From: Allobosea caraganae
Lineage (GTDB): Bacteria > Pseudomonadota > Alphaproteobacteria > Rhizobiales > Beijerinckiaceae
NCBI RefSeq assembly: GCF_003351345.1
Contig: NZ_QQTO01000012.1
Span: forward strand, 62,001-126,000
Direction: 5' to 3'
DNA: 64,000 nt
Within the stretch, counting starts at the first letter, position 1, and each line of letters starts with the position of its first letter. The notes beneath the pieces are model-generated. The model was not told where the DNA came from. It saw only the letters and a list, made by a program, of their open reading frames with translations, and made no database searches. This document shows, in pieces, positions 11,855-20,316 of this stretch. The translations under genes and the position numbers were made by a program.

Positions 11855-12017
11855 TTTTTCCCATGACGCATTTTCTTTACGCGAACCGGTAGCCACTTCG
11901 CTTGAAAATGCTCTAGATCGCCGTGCGTCCTATCGGACGCAATGTGGCGATCTAGGCCTTTGTTATTGCATCGGATCTTTCCGAAAATCGGATTCCACTT
12001 TTCGGTCCAATGCTCTA
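11855..12017. repeat. composite Hyphomicrobiales palindromic repeat, copy A
   Basis: Two elements in tandem. The first (about 11862-11912) is, on the minus strand, GAGCATTTTCAAGCGAAGTGG followed by an ACCGGTTCGCG core. The second (11911-12017) holds GGACCGAAAAGTGGAATCC and TTTTCGG arms plus a CGTCC/GGACG hairpin. The second element recurs in inverted orientation at 13583-13682 with about 95% identity over 100 bases, so the ureohydrolase and Lrp genes lie between facing copies. Confidence 0.85.
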
Positions 12018-12045
12018 GCACCGGCCAAAGACGAAAGGCGTAGCG

Positions 12046-13098
12046 ATGGATCAGGACAAGCTGGCGAAGCTGAGGGCGCGCTATGCCGATGCGAGCGGCG
12101 CCGACATCCATGACCCGCGCTTCGCCAAGGTCGCGGCCGACCAGTTCAAGGGCGACAAGCGGAAATGGCCCTTCGCCGACGTCGCGACCTTCATCAACGC
12201 GCCCTACCGGCCGGATGCGCTGGGCCAGCCCGGCCTCGGCGGGCTCGACGTCGCGATCATCGGCCTGCCGATGGATCTCGGCGTCACCAACCGCGCCGGC
12301 ACGCGGCTGGGGCCGCGCGCTGTCAGAGCCGTCGAGCGCATGGGACCGATGGACCATGTCAACGGCACCGCCCCCTTCGGCATGGTCAAGGCGGCCGATA
12401 TCGGCGACGTGCCGTTCCGCTCGCGCTATTCGCTGGAGAGCTGCCACGAGGATATCGAGGCGACCTTCAAGACCATCGTGAAGGCCGGCGTCTCGCCGCT
12501 CGCGGTCGGCGGCGACCATTCGATCACCTACCCGATCCTGAAGGCGGTCGGCGAGAAGCGCCCGGTCGGCATGGTGCATATCGACGCCCATTGCGACACG
12601 TCCGGCCCCTATGAGGGTTCGAAATTCCACCATGGCGGGCCGTTCCGGCAGGCGGTGCTCGACGGCGTGCTCGATCCCGAGCGCGTCATCCAGATCGGCA
12701 TCCGCGGCGGCGCCGAGTATCTCTGGGAGTTCTCCTACGAGTCCGGCATGACCGTGATCCATGCCGACGAGGTCGATCGGATGGGGTTGGATGCCGTCAT
12801 CGCCAAGGCGCTCGCCGTGATCGGCGACGGGCCGACCTATGTCTCCTTCGACGTCGACTCGCTCGACCCGGCGTTTGCGCCCGGCACCGGCACGCCGGAA
12901 GTCGGCGGCCTGACGCCGCGCGAGGCGCTCGCCATCCTGCGCGGGCTGAAGGGCCGCGACATCGTCGCCGCCGACGTGGTCGAGGTCGCGCCGCAATATG
13001 ACGCGACGACCAACACGGCCCAATGCGCGGCGCAGGTGCTGTTCACCGAGCTCTGCCTGATCGCCGAAGCGCGCGCCGCCGGTAAGGGAAGGCCGTGA
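12046..13098 (+). CDS. speB: ureohydrolase (agmatinase/arginase superfamily)
   Basis: A 350-residue binuclear-manganese hydrolase that releases urea from a guanidino compound. All metal ligands are visible: GGDHS (His158), HIDAHCDT (Asp180, His182, Asp184) and SFDVDSLDP (Asp269, Asp271). The SFDVDSLDPAFAPGTGTPE block is agmatinase-like rather than classical arginase-like. The long N-terminus (about 65 residues before GLDVAIIGLP) is common in guanidinobutyrase and guanidinopropionase relatives. Agmatine, guanidinobutyrate or arginine are all possible. It is coupled to an Lrp-type regulator by GTGA overlap and close to rocD. Confidence 0.8.
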   Translation: MDQDKLAKLRARYADASGADIHDPRFAKVAADQFKGDKRKWPFADVATFINAPYRPDALGQPGLGGLDVAIIGLPMDLGVTNRAGTRLGPRAVRAVERMGPMDHVNGTAPFGMVKAADIGDVPFRSRYSLESCHEDIEATFKTIVKAGVSPLAVGGDHSITYPILKAVGEKRPVGMVHIDAHCDTSGPYEGSKFHHGGPFRQAVLDGVLDPERVIQIGIRGGAEYLWEFSYESGMTVIHADEVDRMGLDAVIAKALAVIGDGPTYVSFDVDSLDPAFAPGTGTPEVGGLTPREALAILRGLKGRDIVAADVVEVAPQYDATTNTAQCAAQVLFTELCLIAEARAAGKGRP

Positions 13099-13580
13099 AG
13101 CGCAAGCCGCTCAGCCTCGACGCGATCGACCGCAGGATCATCGCGATCCTGCGCAACGAGGGCCGCATCACCAACCAGGCTCTGTCCGAGCGGGTCGGCC
13201 TCTCCGCCCGCCCCTGCCTGGAGCGCGTGCGCAAGCTGGAGGCGTCCGGCCTGATCCTCGGCTATGGCGCCAGGCTCGCGCCGGAGCTCGCCGGGCACGC
13301 CATCGTCGCCTTCGCCCAGATCTCGCTGCGCGACCATTCGGTCGGGCGGCGCGAGCGCGTGGAGAGGGTGCTGCGCGCCGCGCCGGATGTGGCCGAGGTC
13401 CAGGTCGTCAGCGGCGAGGCCGATTATTTGGCGCGCATCGTCGCCGGCTCGCTCGCCGAATACGAGGAGCTGACCGGCGCCTGGCTCGCCGACCCGCAGC
13501 TCGGCGTCGCCAAGATCAGCACGACCTTCGCGCTCAAGGCGCTGAAGGAGTTCGAGGGTTATCCTCTGGCGGAGGAGTAA
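13095..13580 (+). CDS. Lrp/AsnC family transcriptional regulator
   Basis: A 161-residue regulator. The N-terminal winged helix (DAIDRRIIAILRNEGRITN, then LSERVGLSARPCLERVRKLEASGLI) is followed by a RAM ligand-binding domain (about 70-150) with EVQVVSGEADYLARIV. GTG start at 13095 overlaps the ureohydrolase stop. Members of this family usually sense an amino acid and control the adjacent catabolic gene, so arginine, ornithine or a guanidino compound is the likely effector; that link is inference from position. Confidence 0.9.
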   Translation: MKRKPLSLDAIDRRIIAILRNEGRITNQALSERVGLSARPCLERVRKLEASGLILGYGARLAPELAGHAIVAFAQISLRDHSVGRRERVERVLRAAPDVAEVQVVSGEADYLARIVAGSLAEYEELTGAWLADPQLGVAKISTTFALKALKEFEGYPLAEE

Positions 13581-13582
13581 AG

Positions 13583-13682
13583 CATCGGACCGAAAAGTGG
13601 AATCCGGTTTTCGGAAAAATCCGATGCAATGACAAAAGCCTAGATCGCCACTTTGCGTCCGATAGGACGCACGGCGATCGAG
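13583..13682. repeat. composite palindromic repeat, copy B (inverted relative to copy A)
   Basis: Reads GCATCGGACCGAAAAGTGG, then ATCCGGTTTTCGG, then GATCGCCACTTTGCGTCC and GGACGCACGGCGATC. It is the near-identical reverse complement of the repeat at 11911-12017. It lies between the lrp stop and the convergent spermidine-synthase-like gene and could act as a bidirectional terminator. Confidence 0.85.
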
Positions 13683-13688
13683 CGCCGC

Positions 13689-14360
13689 TCAGCGCCGCGC
13701 CAGCCAGATCACATGCCGTGCGCCGCTGCGGCCCTTGTTCGCCCGCACCATGACTTCCTCGACCGCGAAGCCGGCCCGGCGCAGGCGCTGGGTGAAGCGG
13801 CGGTCGGGACCTTGCGACCAGACCGCGAGGATGCCGCCCGGGCGCAGCGCCGCCTTCGCCTGACCCAGGCCGCCGTCGTCGTAGAGCGCGTCATTGGCCG
13901 CGATGGTCATGGCCTCCGGGCCGTTATCGACGTCGAGCAGGACCGCGTCATAGGCGCCGGGCGCGGCCCGGATCACGCCCGCGACATCCGCCACCGTGAT
14001 GGTGACGCGCGGATCGTCCAGGCAGTCCCCGAAAACGACGGCCATCGGCCCCCGCGCCCAGGCGACGACGGCAGGCATGAGCTCGGCGATCTCGATCCGC
14101 GCGTCAGTGCCCCAGGCGGCGAGCGCGGCGCGCAAGGTGAAGCCCATGCCGAGCCCGCCGATCAGGATGCGCGGCTTCGGCCTCTCGCTGAGCCGCTCGC
14201 GGACCAGCGTCGCCAGCGCCTCCTCGGAGCCGCTGAGGCGGCTGTTCATCAGCTCGTTCGTGCCGAGCATGATCGAGAATTCGCTGCCACGCTGCTTCAG
14301 GCGCAATTCTCCGCTGCCATCCGGCAGCTTGGCGGTGTCGAGCAGCGACCACGGGATCAA
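13689..14360 (-). CDS. spermidine-synthase-like SAM-fold protein
   Basis: A 223-residue Rossmann-fold protein related to polyamine aminopropyltransferases. Visible motifs are ILIGGLGMGFTLRAAL (nucleoside-binding loop I), IEIAELMP (acidic loop after strand 2) and DAVLLDVDNGPEAM, the counterpart of the spermidine synthase catalytic loop. The N-terminal beta domain of true SpeE is reduced to about 60 residues, so the reaction could instead be a methyl transfer. The start is TTG at 14360, preceded by AGGAG at ideal spacing. It is convergent with the ureohydrolase-lrp unit; a polyamine role next to an agmatinase-like gene is tempting but unproven. Confidence 0.7.
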   Translation of the reverse strand: MIPWSLLDTAKLPDGSGELRLKQRGSEFSIMLGTNELMNSRLSGSEEALATLVRERLSERPKPRILIGGLGMGFTLRAALAAWGTDARIEIAELMPAVVAWARGPMAVVFGDCLDDPRVTITVADVAGVIRAAPGAYDAVLLDVDNGPEAMTIAANDALYDDGGLGQAKAALRPGGILAVWSQGPDRRFTQRLRRAGFAVEEVMVRANKGRSGARHVIWLARR

Positions 14361-14559
14361 CGGGCTATTCTCCTGCGAGGGGCAGCCAGCCTATAGACCG
14401 CGCGGGGCGGCGCTTCGAGTGCGCAATTTCACTGCGGAGCGGCCGACCCAGCCCAATCCTGCTGCCATGACGACAGAATCGGCCGAGCGAAGCGCGTTTC
14501 ACCGCCCTCTCCGGCTGCAGCCTCGCGCCTACCCTGCCCCCTTGCGAGGGAGAGTAGCC

Positions 14560-15780
14560 ATGAACGCCATCGAGCTCGAACGTCAGGTCTGCGCCGCCAA
14601 CTACGCGCCGCTGCCGATCATGCTCTCGCATGGCGAGGGCGTCTGGCTCACCGATGTCGCCGGCGTGAAGCGGCTGGACATGATGAGCGGCTATTCCGCC
14701 GTCAGCCTCGGCCATGGCCATCCGCGCATCCTCAAAGTGCTGAGCGAGCAGGCGCGCAAGCTCACCGTCACCAGCCGCGCCTTCCATAGCGAGCCGCTCG
14801 GACCGTTCCTGGCCAAGCTCTGCGCCGTCTCCGGCCAGGAGATGGCGCTGCCGATGAATACCGGTGCCGAAGCTGTCGAGACCGCGATCAAGGCTGCCAG
14901 GCGCTGGGGCTACCGGGTCAAGGGCATCGCAGACGGCAAGGCCGAGATCATCGTGGCAGACGGCAATTTCCACGGCCGGACCACGACGATCGTCGGCTTC
15001 TCCTCGGACGAGGGCTATCGCGACGGCTTCGGCCCATTCACGCCCGGCTTCGTCAACGTGCCCTTCGGCGATGCAGCCGCGGTCGAAGCCGCGATCACGC
15101 CGAACACGGCGGCGATCATGATCGAGCCGATTCAGGGCGAGGCCGGCATCGTCGTGCCGCCCATGGGCTATCTCAAGCGCCTGCGCGACCTCTGCGACGC
15201 CAACAACGTCCTGCTCATCCTCGACGAGGTCCAGTCCGGCCTCGGCCGCACCGGGCGCTGGTTCGCGCATGAGCATGAGGGCATCCGGCCGGATGGTCTG
15301 ATCGTCGGCAAGGCGCTCGGCGGCGGGGTCTATCCGGTCTCGGCCTTCCTCGCCTCGCGCGACGTGATGCGGCTGTTCGAGCCCGGCTCGCATGGCTCGA
15401 CCTTCGGCGGCAATGCGCTGGCGGCAGCGATCGGGCTCGAGGCCCTGAACATCATCGAGGAGGAGCGGCTGGTCGAGCGCTCGGCCGAGCACGGCGCATA
15501 CATGAAGCGCCGCCTCGCGGCGATGACGCAGGGTCTAGCGCGCGATGTCCGCGGCGCGGGCCTGTGGGTCGGCGTCGATCTCGACCCCAGCGCCGCTTCG
15601 GCAAAGACGGTCGTCAGCGCGCTGGCCGGCGCCGGCGTGCTGACTAAGGAGACGCATGAGACCGTGATCCGCTTCGCGCCGCCGCTGACGATCAGCCGGG
15701 CCGAGCTCGACTGGGGGCTCGACTGCTGCGAGGCGGTTTTCGCGAGCTTTGCCGGGCGCGCCGGAGCGGCAGCCGCCTGA
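14560..15780 (+). CDS. rocD: ornithine--oxo-acid aminotransferase
   Basis: A 406-residue class-III PLP aminotransferase that converts ornithine and 2-oxoglutarate to glutamate semialdehyde and glutamate. The order of motifs is that of RocD: SGYSAVSLGHGHP near residue 43, NTGAEAVETAIKAARRWGY at 100, NFHGRTTTIVGFSSD, IEPIQGEAGI, ILDEVQSGLGRTG and the PLP lysine Lys251 in LIVGKALGGGVYPVSA. Length matches RocD. It lies beside a ureohydrolase and before a basic-amino-acid ABC uptake operon, consistent with arginine/ornithine catabolism. Confidence 0.9.
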   Translation: MNAIELERQVCAANYAPLPIMLSHGEGVWLTDVAGVKRLDMMSGYSAVSLGHGHPRILKVLSEQARKLTVTSRAFHSEPLGPFLAKLCAVSGQEMALPMNTGAEAVETAIKAARRWGYRVKGIADGKAEIIVADGNFHGRTTTIVGFSSDEGYRDGFGPFTPGFVNVPFGDAAAVEAAITPNTAAIMIEPIQGEAGIVVPPMGYLKRLRDLCDANNVLLILDEVQSGLGRTGRWFAHEHEGIRPDGLIVGKALGGGVYPVSAFLASRDVMRLFEPGSHGSTFGGNALAAAIGLEALNIIEEERLVERSAEHGAYMKRRLAAMTQGLARDVRGAGLWVGVDLDPSAASAKTVVSALAGAGVLTKETHETVIRFAPPLTISRAELDWGLDCCEAVFASFAGRAGAAAA

Positions 15781-16001
15781 AGGCGGCACGCTCCACAGAT
15801 TCGCGCGCTCGGTTCAGAGCCCAGACCATGCGGAAATAATCAATAAAACCATAGAGTTGCACTGCCGGTTCTTTAAGCGCCCCCGCTTAGAAAAGCTGCA
15901 TGCCCCCACTTGCGGGCAAGGCACCGGATCGCCCAATCTGTGGGCACAAGCCGGACACGGGAACTCGAAACGCCCGACCGGTCGAACCTGTGGGAGGTAC
16001 C

Positions 16002-16793
16002 ATGAAAGGTTTCGTTCGTTTGATCGCCGGCGCGGCCCTGGCCGCGGCATCCTTCGCGGCGCTGGGCTCGACGGCCGCGCTCGCCCAGCAGAAGGAATGG
16101 AAGGAGATCCGGATCGGCACCGAAGGCGCCTATCCGCCCTTCAACAACCTCAACGCCAAGAAAGAGCTCGAAGGCTTCGAGATCGACTACGCCAACATGC
16201 TTTGCGAGAAGATGAAGGTGAAGTGCACCTGGGTGGTGCAGGATTGGGACGGCATCATCCCGGCGCTGCTCGCCAATAAATACGACATCATCATCGCCGG
16301 CATGAACGCCACCGACGAGCGCAAGAAGCGGGTCGACTTCACCTCGGTCTACACCAAGACGCCGATCTGGGCGATCAGCGCCAAGTCGGCCTCGACCGAC
16401 ATCTCGCCCGCCGCCCTGAAGGGCAAGGCGGTCGGCACGCAAGGCGGGACCATCCACGCCAACTTCCTCGAGAAGTACTACAAGGACTCCAACATCCGCC
16501 TCTATCCGACCCAGGAAGAGGCCAATCTCGACCTGCTCAACGGGCGCCTCGACTACATCATCGCCGACTCGCTGGCGCTGCAGGACTTCCTCGACGGCAA
16601 AGGCAAGGATTGCTGCCAGAAGGCCGGCGAAGTGACGCGCGATCCGGCGATCCACGGCCCCGGCGTCGGCGGCGCGGTGCGCAAGGAGGACACCGCCCTG
16701 AAGGAGATGTTCAGCAAGGCGATCGCCGAATCGCTGGCTGATGGCTCCTACAAGAAGATCCAGGGCAAGTGGTTCAAGATCGACTTGATGTGA
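16002..16793 (+). CDS. polar amino acid ABC transporter binding protein (lysine/arginine/ornithine type)
   Basis: Periplasmic protein of 263 residues with a signal peptide (1-28, ending ALAQ). The body follows the HisJ/ArgT pattern: IRIGTEGAYPPFN, LEGFEIDYANMLCEK, DWDGIIPALLANKYDIIIAGM, ERKKRVDFTSVY and GAVRKEDTALKEMF. Basic amino acids or opines are the usual ligands of this branch. TGGGAGG precedes the ATG. It heads an operon with two permease genes and is separated from them by a strong hairpin. Confidence 0.85.
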   Translation: MKGFVRLIAGAALAAASFAALGSTAALAQQKEWKEIRIGTEGAYPPFNNLNAKKELEGFEIDYANMLCEKMKVKCTWVVQDWDGIIPALLANKYDIIIAGMNATDERKKRVDFTSVYTKTPIWAISAKSASTDISPAALKGKAVGTQGGTIHANFLEKYYKDSNIRLYPTQEEANLDLLNGRLDYIIADSLALQDFLDGKGKDCCQKAGEVTRDPAIHGPGVGGAVRKEDTALKEMFSKAIAESLADGSYKKIQGKWFKIDLM

Positions 16794-16804
16794 CGGTCAT
16801 CCGG

Positions 16805-16833
16805 CCGGGGCGGCGCTGCGCCGCCCCGGTTTT
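16805..16833 (+). terminator. intra-operon hairpin after the binding-protein gene
   Basis: Perfect 11-bp GC stem CCGGGGCGGCG/CGCCGCCCCGG with a 3-base loop followed by TTTT. It begins 12 bases after the binding-protein stop and 56 bases before the first permease start. It probably works as a partial terminator or as an RNA-stabilising element that keeps binding-protein levels above permease levels. Confidence 0.75.
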
Positions 16834-16888
16834 CCTTCGATAATCAGCGGCGACCCAACGCCGTTCGCTCAGCACGCCAGGGGGCGGC

Positions 16889-17599
16889 ATGCTCGACAAG
16901 TTCGCATTGCTCGGCTTCGGCGACGGCGGCTGGGGCGCCGCGCTGCTCCAGGGCGCCTTCACCACCATCTCGATCGCGCTCGCGACCCTGCCCTTCGGCC
17001 TGATGCTCGGGTTGATCGTCGCGCTCGGCAAGCGCTCCGAGAACATCGTCCTGCGGGCGCTGGCGACGGCCTACACCACCGTGTTCCGCGGCGTGCCGGA
17101 GTTGCTGACGCTCTACATCATCTATTTCGGCATCCAGATTTTGGTGCAGCAGGTCTTCCACTCCTTCAGCATCCCGCCTTTCGTCGCCGGCATGGTGGCG
17201 CTGGGCGTCGTGCTCTCGGCCTTTTCCAGCGAGGTCTGGGTCGGCGCGCTGAACGCGATCCAGAAGGGCCAGCGCGAGGCCGCTTCGGCGCTCGGCCTGA
17301 GCAAGGCGCAGGCCTTCCGCCTTATCGTCTTCCCGCAATTGATGCGCGTAGCTTTGCCCGGCCTCGGCAATAACTGGATGGTGCTGCTGAAGGAGACCTC
17401 GCTGGTCTCGGTCATCACGCTGCAGGACATCATGTTCATCACCACCCGCGCCAATGTGGTGACCAAGGAGCCGTTCCTGTTCTTCGGCGCGGCGATGCTG
17501 CTCTACCTGATCTTCTCGCTGATCTCGGCCTGGGGCGTCGGCAGGCTAGAGGCCCGGGCCAACCGCGGTTACGCCGCCTTCGGCGGAGCGACGCGATGA
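16889..17599 (+). CDS. polar amino acid ABC transporter permease (HisQ-like)
   Basis: A 236-residue inner-membrane permease with about five helices. The signature after helix 1 (ALATAYTTVFRGVPELLTLY) and the EAA loop (EAASALGLSKAQAFRLIVFP) for contact with an ATPase are intact. It is paired with the next gene, whose ATG overlaps its TGA. No ATP-binding subunit follows, so one must be supplied from elsewhere. Confidence 0.9.
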   Translation: MLDKFALLGFGDGGWGAALLQGAFTTISIALATLPFGLMLGLIVALGKRSENIVLRALATAYTTVFRGVPELLTLYIIYFGIQILVQQVFHSFSIPPFVAGMVALGVVLSAFSSEVWVGALNAIQKGQREAASALGLSKAQAFRLIVFPQLMRVALPGLGNNWMVLLKETSLVSVITLQDIMFITTRANVVTKEPFLFFGAAMLLYLIFSLISAWGVGRLEARANRGYAAFGGATR

Positions 17600-18312
17600 A
17601 CTGGTGCGACTATCCCGGCTACTGGGTCGGCAGCGAGGTCCTGCAGAACTACGGCTGCCGGATGGCGGGCGGGTTGTGGATCACCTTCGAGCTCGTCGCG
17701 ATCTCGGTCGTGCTCGGCTTCGCGCTGGCGCTCGGACTTGCCGTAGCCCGGCTCTACGGGCCGAAATGGGCGCAGGCCGCGATCAACGGCTACACGACGC
17801 TGTTCCGCGGCACGCCGCTGCTGTGCCAGCTCTTCCTGGTCTATTACGGGCTCGGCCAGTTCCGCCTGTTCTGGCAGGATGTCGGCCTGTGGTGGTTCTT
17901 CCGCGAGCCGTTCTATTGCGCGCTGCTGACCTTCACGATCAACACCGCCGCCTACCAGGCCGAGATCCTGCGCGGCGCGATCCAGTCGATCCCGCGCGGG
18001 CAGTTCGAGGGCGCATTGGCGCTCGGCCTGCACCGCTGGGCGACGCTGCGCCACGTCGTCATGCCGCAAGCGATGATCCTGGCGCTGCGCCCGCTCGGCA
18101 ACGAGCTGATCGTGATGATCAAGTCGAGCGCCGTCGCCTCGCTGGTGACGCTGATCGACCTGATGGGCGCGACGAAGCTCGCCTTCTCGCGCTCCTTCGA
18201 CATCTCGATCTATCTCTACGCCGCGCTGATCTACCTCGTGCTGGTCGAGGTGATCCGGCAGGTCTGGGACAAGCTGGAGCTGCGGCTGACGCGGCACATC
18301 GCCTTGCGATAA
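17596..18312 (+). CDS. polar amino acid ABC transporter permease (HisM-like)
   Basis: A 238-residue permease partner of the preceding gene. It has NGYTTLFRGTPLLCQLFLVYYGLGQF and the EAA-type loop EGALALGLHRWATLRHVVMPQA. The start ATG overlaps the upstream stop. Downstream there is no ATPase; the next gene on the strand is an unrelated VOC protein after 117 bases. In most HisQMP-type operons the ATPase is adjacent, so this operon is either incomplete or shares an ATPase. Confidence 0.9.
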   Translation: MNWCDYPGYWVGSEVLQNYGCRMAGGLWITFELVAISVVLGFALALGLAVARLYGPKWAQAAINGYTTLFRGTPLLCQLFLVYYGLGQFRLFWQDVGLWWFFREPFYCALLTFTINTAAYQAEILRGAIQSIPRGQFEGALALGLHRWATLRHVVMPQAMILALRPLGNELIVMIKSSAVASLVTLIDLMGATKLAFSRSFDISIYLYAALIYLVLVEVIRQVWDKLELRLTRHIALR

Positions 18313-18429
18313 TGCAAACGCCACCGACGCGGCTTGCATACTAGTATGTCATATTTTTCTCAGGCGGCCAGTACCCTTGCCGTATGGGAATGCCGTATCT
18401 TCTCCCGCCGCATTGAGCGGGAGGGGTCT

Positions 18430-18786
18430 ATGCGTCTCTACGGTCAGCGGGTCTTCGTCGAAGACCTCAAATCGGCGCGGCAATTCTATCACGAGGTCCT
18501 CGGGCTCTCGATCGATTGGGAAGATGCCGATGCAATCGGCTTCGACATCGGCGCGACGCTGATCATCGAGGCCGTCGGCGACACCGACGAGGGGGACGAG
18601 GGCGGAACGCTGGTCGGCCGCTTCGTCGGCTGCTCGCTCGCGGTCAACGATATCGAGGCGAGCTATCGCAGCCTGGTCGAGAAGGGCGTCACCTTCTCGG
18701 GCCCGCCGGAGCGGCAGCATTGGGGCGGCGTGCTCGCCTATTTCCGCGATCCGTACGGGAACGTACTGACCCTGCTCGGCGAGTAG
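18430..18786 (+). CDS. VOC (glyoxalase/bleomycin-resistance) family protein
   Basis: A 118-residue protein with the two beta-alpha-beta-beta-beta repeats of the vicinal oxygen chelate fold: residues 1-55 (VFVEDLKSARQFYHEVLGL) and 65-118 (VNDIEASYRSLVEKGVTF, ending YFRDPYGNVLTLL). Candidate metal ligands include the final acidic residue of the last strand, but the first repeat lacks an obvious His. Substrate unknown. GAGGGG before the ATG at 18430 supports this start. Confidence 0.8.
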   Translation: MRLYGQRVFVEDLKSARQFYHEVLGLSIDWEDADAIGFDIGATLIIEAVGDTDEGDEGGTLVGRFVGCSLAVNDIEASYRSLVEKGVTFSGPPERQHWGGVLAYFRDPYGNVLTLLGE

Positions 18787-18908
18787 CGCCCGCACGCCCC
18801 CTTCTCCCGCAAGAGGTGAAGGATAGGCACGCGCCCGCCGTACTTCCCTCTCGCGCGCCCGCGCGCTACAGCCGCTGCGCAATTCCAAAGCCAGCAGCGG
18901 AGCGTAGC

Positions 18909-19775
18909 ATGGCCAAAGTCGCCTTCCTCGGTCTCGGCGTCATGGGTTATCCCATGGCCGGACATCTCAAGGCCAAGGGCCATGACGTCACGGTCTACAA
19001 CCGCAATCCGAGCAAGGCGCAGGCCTGGGTGGCGCAGCATGGCGGCGTCTCGTCGCCCACACCGGCCGACGCGGCCAAGGGCCAGGAGATCGTGTTCTGC
19101 TGCGTCGGCAACGACGACGACCTGCGCGCGGTGACCACGGCCGAGAACGGCGCCTTCTCCGGCATGGAGAAGGGCGCTGTGTTCGTCGACCACACCACGG
19201 CCTCGGCCAATGTCGCGCGCGAGCTCGAAGCGGCGGCGAAGGCGGCCGGCTTCGGCTTCATCGACGCGCCGGTCTCGGGCGGCCAGGCCGGCGCCGAGAA
19301 CGGCGTGCTGACCGTGATGTGCGGCGGCGAGGCCGGGACCTATGCCAAGGTCGAGCCGGTGATCGCGAGCTTCGCCCGGATGTGCAAGCTGATGGGCCCG
19401 GCCGGCTCCGGCCAGCTCACCAAGATGGTCAACCAGATCTGCATCGCCGGCACCGTCCAGGGCCTGTCCGAGGGCATCCACTTCGCCAAGCGCTCCGGGC
19501 TCGACGTCGAGGCGATGCTCGAGGTGATCTCGAAGGGCGCCGCCGGCTCCTGGCAGATGGACAACCGCGGCAAGACCATGAACATCGGCAAGTTCGACTA
19601 CGGCTTCGCCGTCGACTGGATGCGCAAGGACCTCGGCATCGTGCTCGACGAAGCCCGCCGCAACGGCGCGCAGCTGCCGGTCACGGCGCTGGTCGACCAG
19701 TTCTATGCCGAAGTGCAGAAGCTGGGCGGGCAGCGCTGGGACACGTCGAGCCTGATCGCGCGACTGGAAGAGTGA
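18909..19775 (+). CDS. 3-hydroxyisobutyrate / tartronate semialdehyde family dehydrogenase
   Basis: A 288-residue beta-hydroxyacid dehydrogenase. It has the NAD(P) loop VAFLGLGVMGYPMAGHL, the substrate motif FIDAPVSGGQAGAENG and the catalytic lysine region GQLTKMVNQICIAG, followed by the FAVDWMRKDL C-terminal segment. YNRNP after strand 2 favours NADP. Family members reduce or oxidise 3-hydroxyisobutyrate, tartronate semialdehyde or succinic semialdehyde. It stands alone; the gene before it is 122 bases away. Confidence 0.85.
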   Translation: MAKVAFLGLGVMGYPMAGHLKAKGHDVTVYNRNPSKAQAWVAQHGGVSSPTPADAAKGQEIVFCCVGNDDDLRAVTTAENGAFSGMEKGAVFVDHTTASANVARELEAAAKAAGFGFIDAPVSGGQAGAENGVLTVMCGGEAGTYAKVEPVIASFARMCKLMGPAGSGQLTKMVNQICIAGTVQGLSEGIHFAKRSGLDVEAMLEVISKGAAGSWQMDNRGKTMNIGKFDYGFAVDWMRKDLGIVLDEARRNGAQLPVTALVDQFYAEVQKLGGQRWDTSSLIARLEE

Positions 19776-19921
19776 CATTACGTCAGGCGCTATACAATCC
19801 AGCCTGAGCATTGGCCAAGTATATGCCGTTGCGATAGCCGGCTCATTAGGCCGGCGGAGTTGCGCAGCTGATGGAATGATGCGAATTCTTCTCCCGCGGG
19901 CCATTCTCGGGGGAGGAAAAC

Positions 19922-20308
19922 ATGCCATCGACAAGACTAGGGCTGGCAGCCGCACTGCTGCTGGCGGCCTCGGCTCCGGCCTCCGCACTCGACAGGACGG
20001 TCAAAAGCGGCGCCGAGCAGATGATCGGCATTCACGGCACTATCAGCAATCAAACCTGCGAGTCGGGAGGCGGGCTGCCGACGCTGACCGAGAGACCTGC
20101 TCATGGCAGCGTCGAATTCCGGTCGCAGATGTTTCGGGTCACGAATACGAGCTCCCAGTGCCATGGCCGGCCGTATCGGGGCTATGGCATCTACTATCGC
20201 TCGCATCCGGGGTTCCGCGGCATCGACCGCGCGGTGATCTCGACGTTTGTGTTCAACGGCCGCACCGATGTGAGGACCGACCACACCGTGAATATCAGGG
20301 TGCAATAG
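19922..20308 (+). CDS. hypothetical secreted protein
   Basis: A 128-residue protein with a clear signal peptide (residues 1-22, APASA). The mature part is short, basic and beta-rich, with two cysteines (NQTCESGGG and SSQCHGRPY) that may form a disulfide. The ending YRSHPGFRGIDRAVIST with a later VNIRVQ resembles the conserved tail of small periplasmic proteins in related genomes, but I cannot name a family. GGGGAGG before the ATG is a strong ribosome site. It is convergent with the uracil-DNA-glycosylase-family gene. Confidence 0.65.
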   Translation: MPSTRLGLAAALLLAASAPASALDRTVKSGAEQMIGIHGTISNQTCESGGGLPTLTERPAHGSVEFRSQMFRVTNTSSQCHGRPYRGYGIYYRSHPGFRGIDRAVISTFVFNGRTDVRTDHTVNIRVQ

Positions 20309-20316
20309 CGCTCCGC

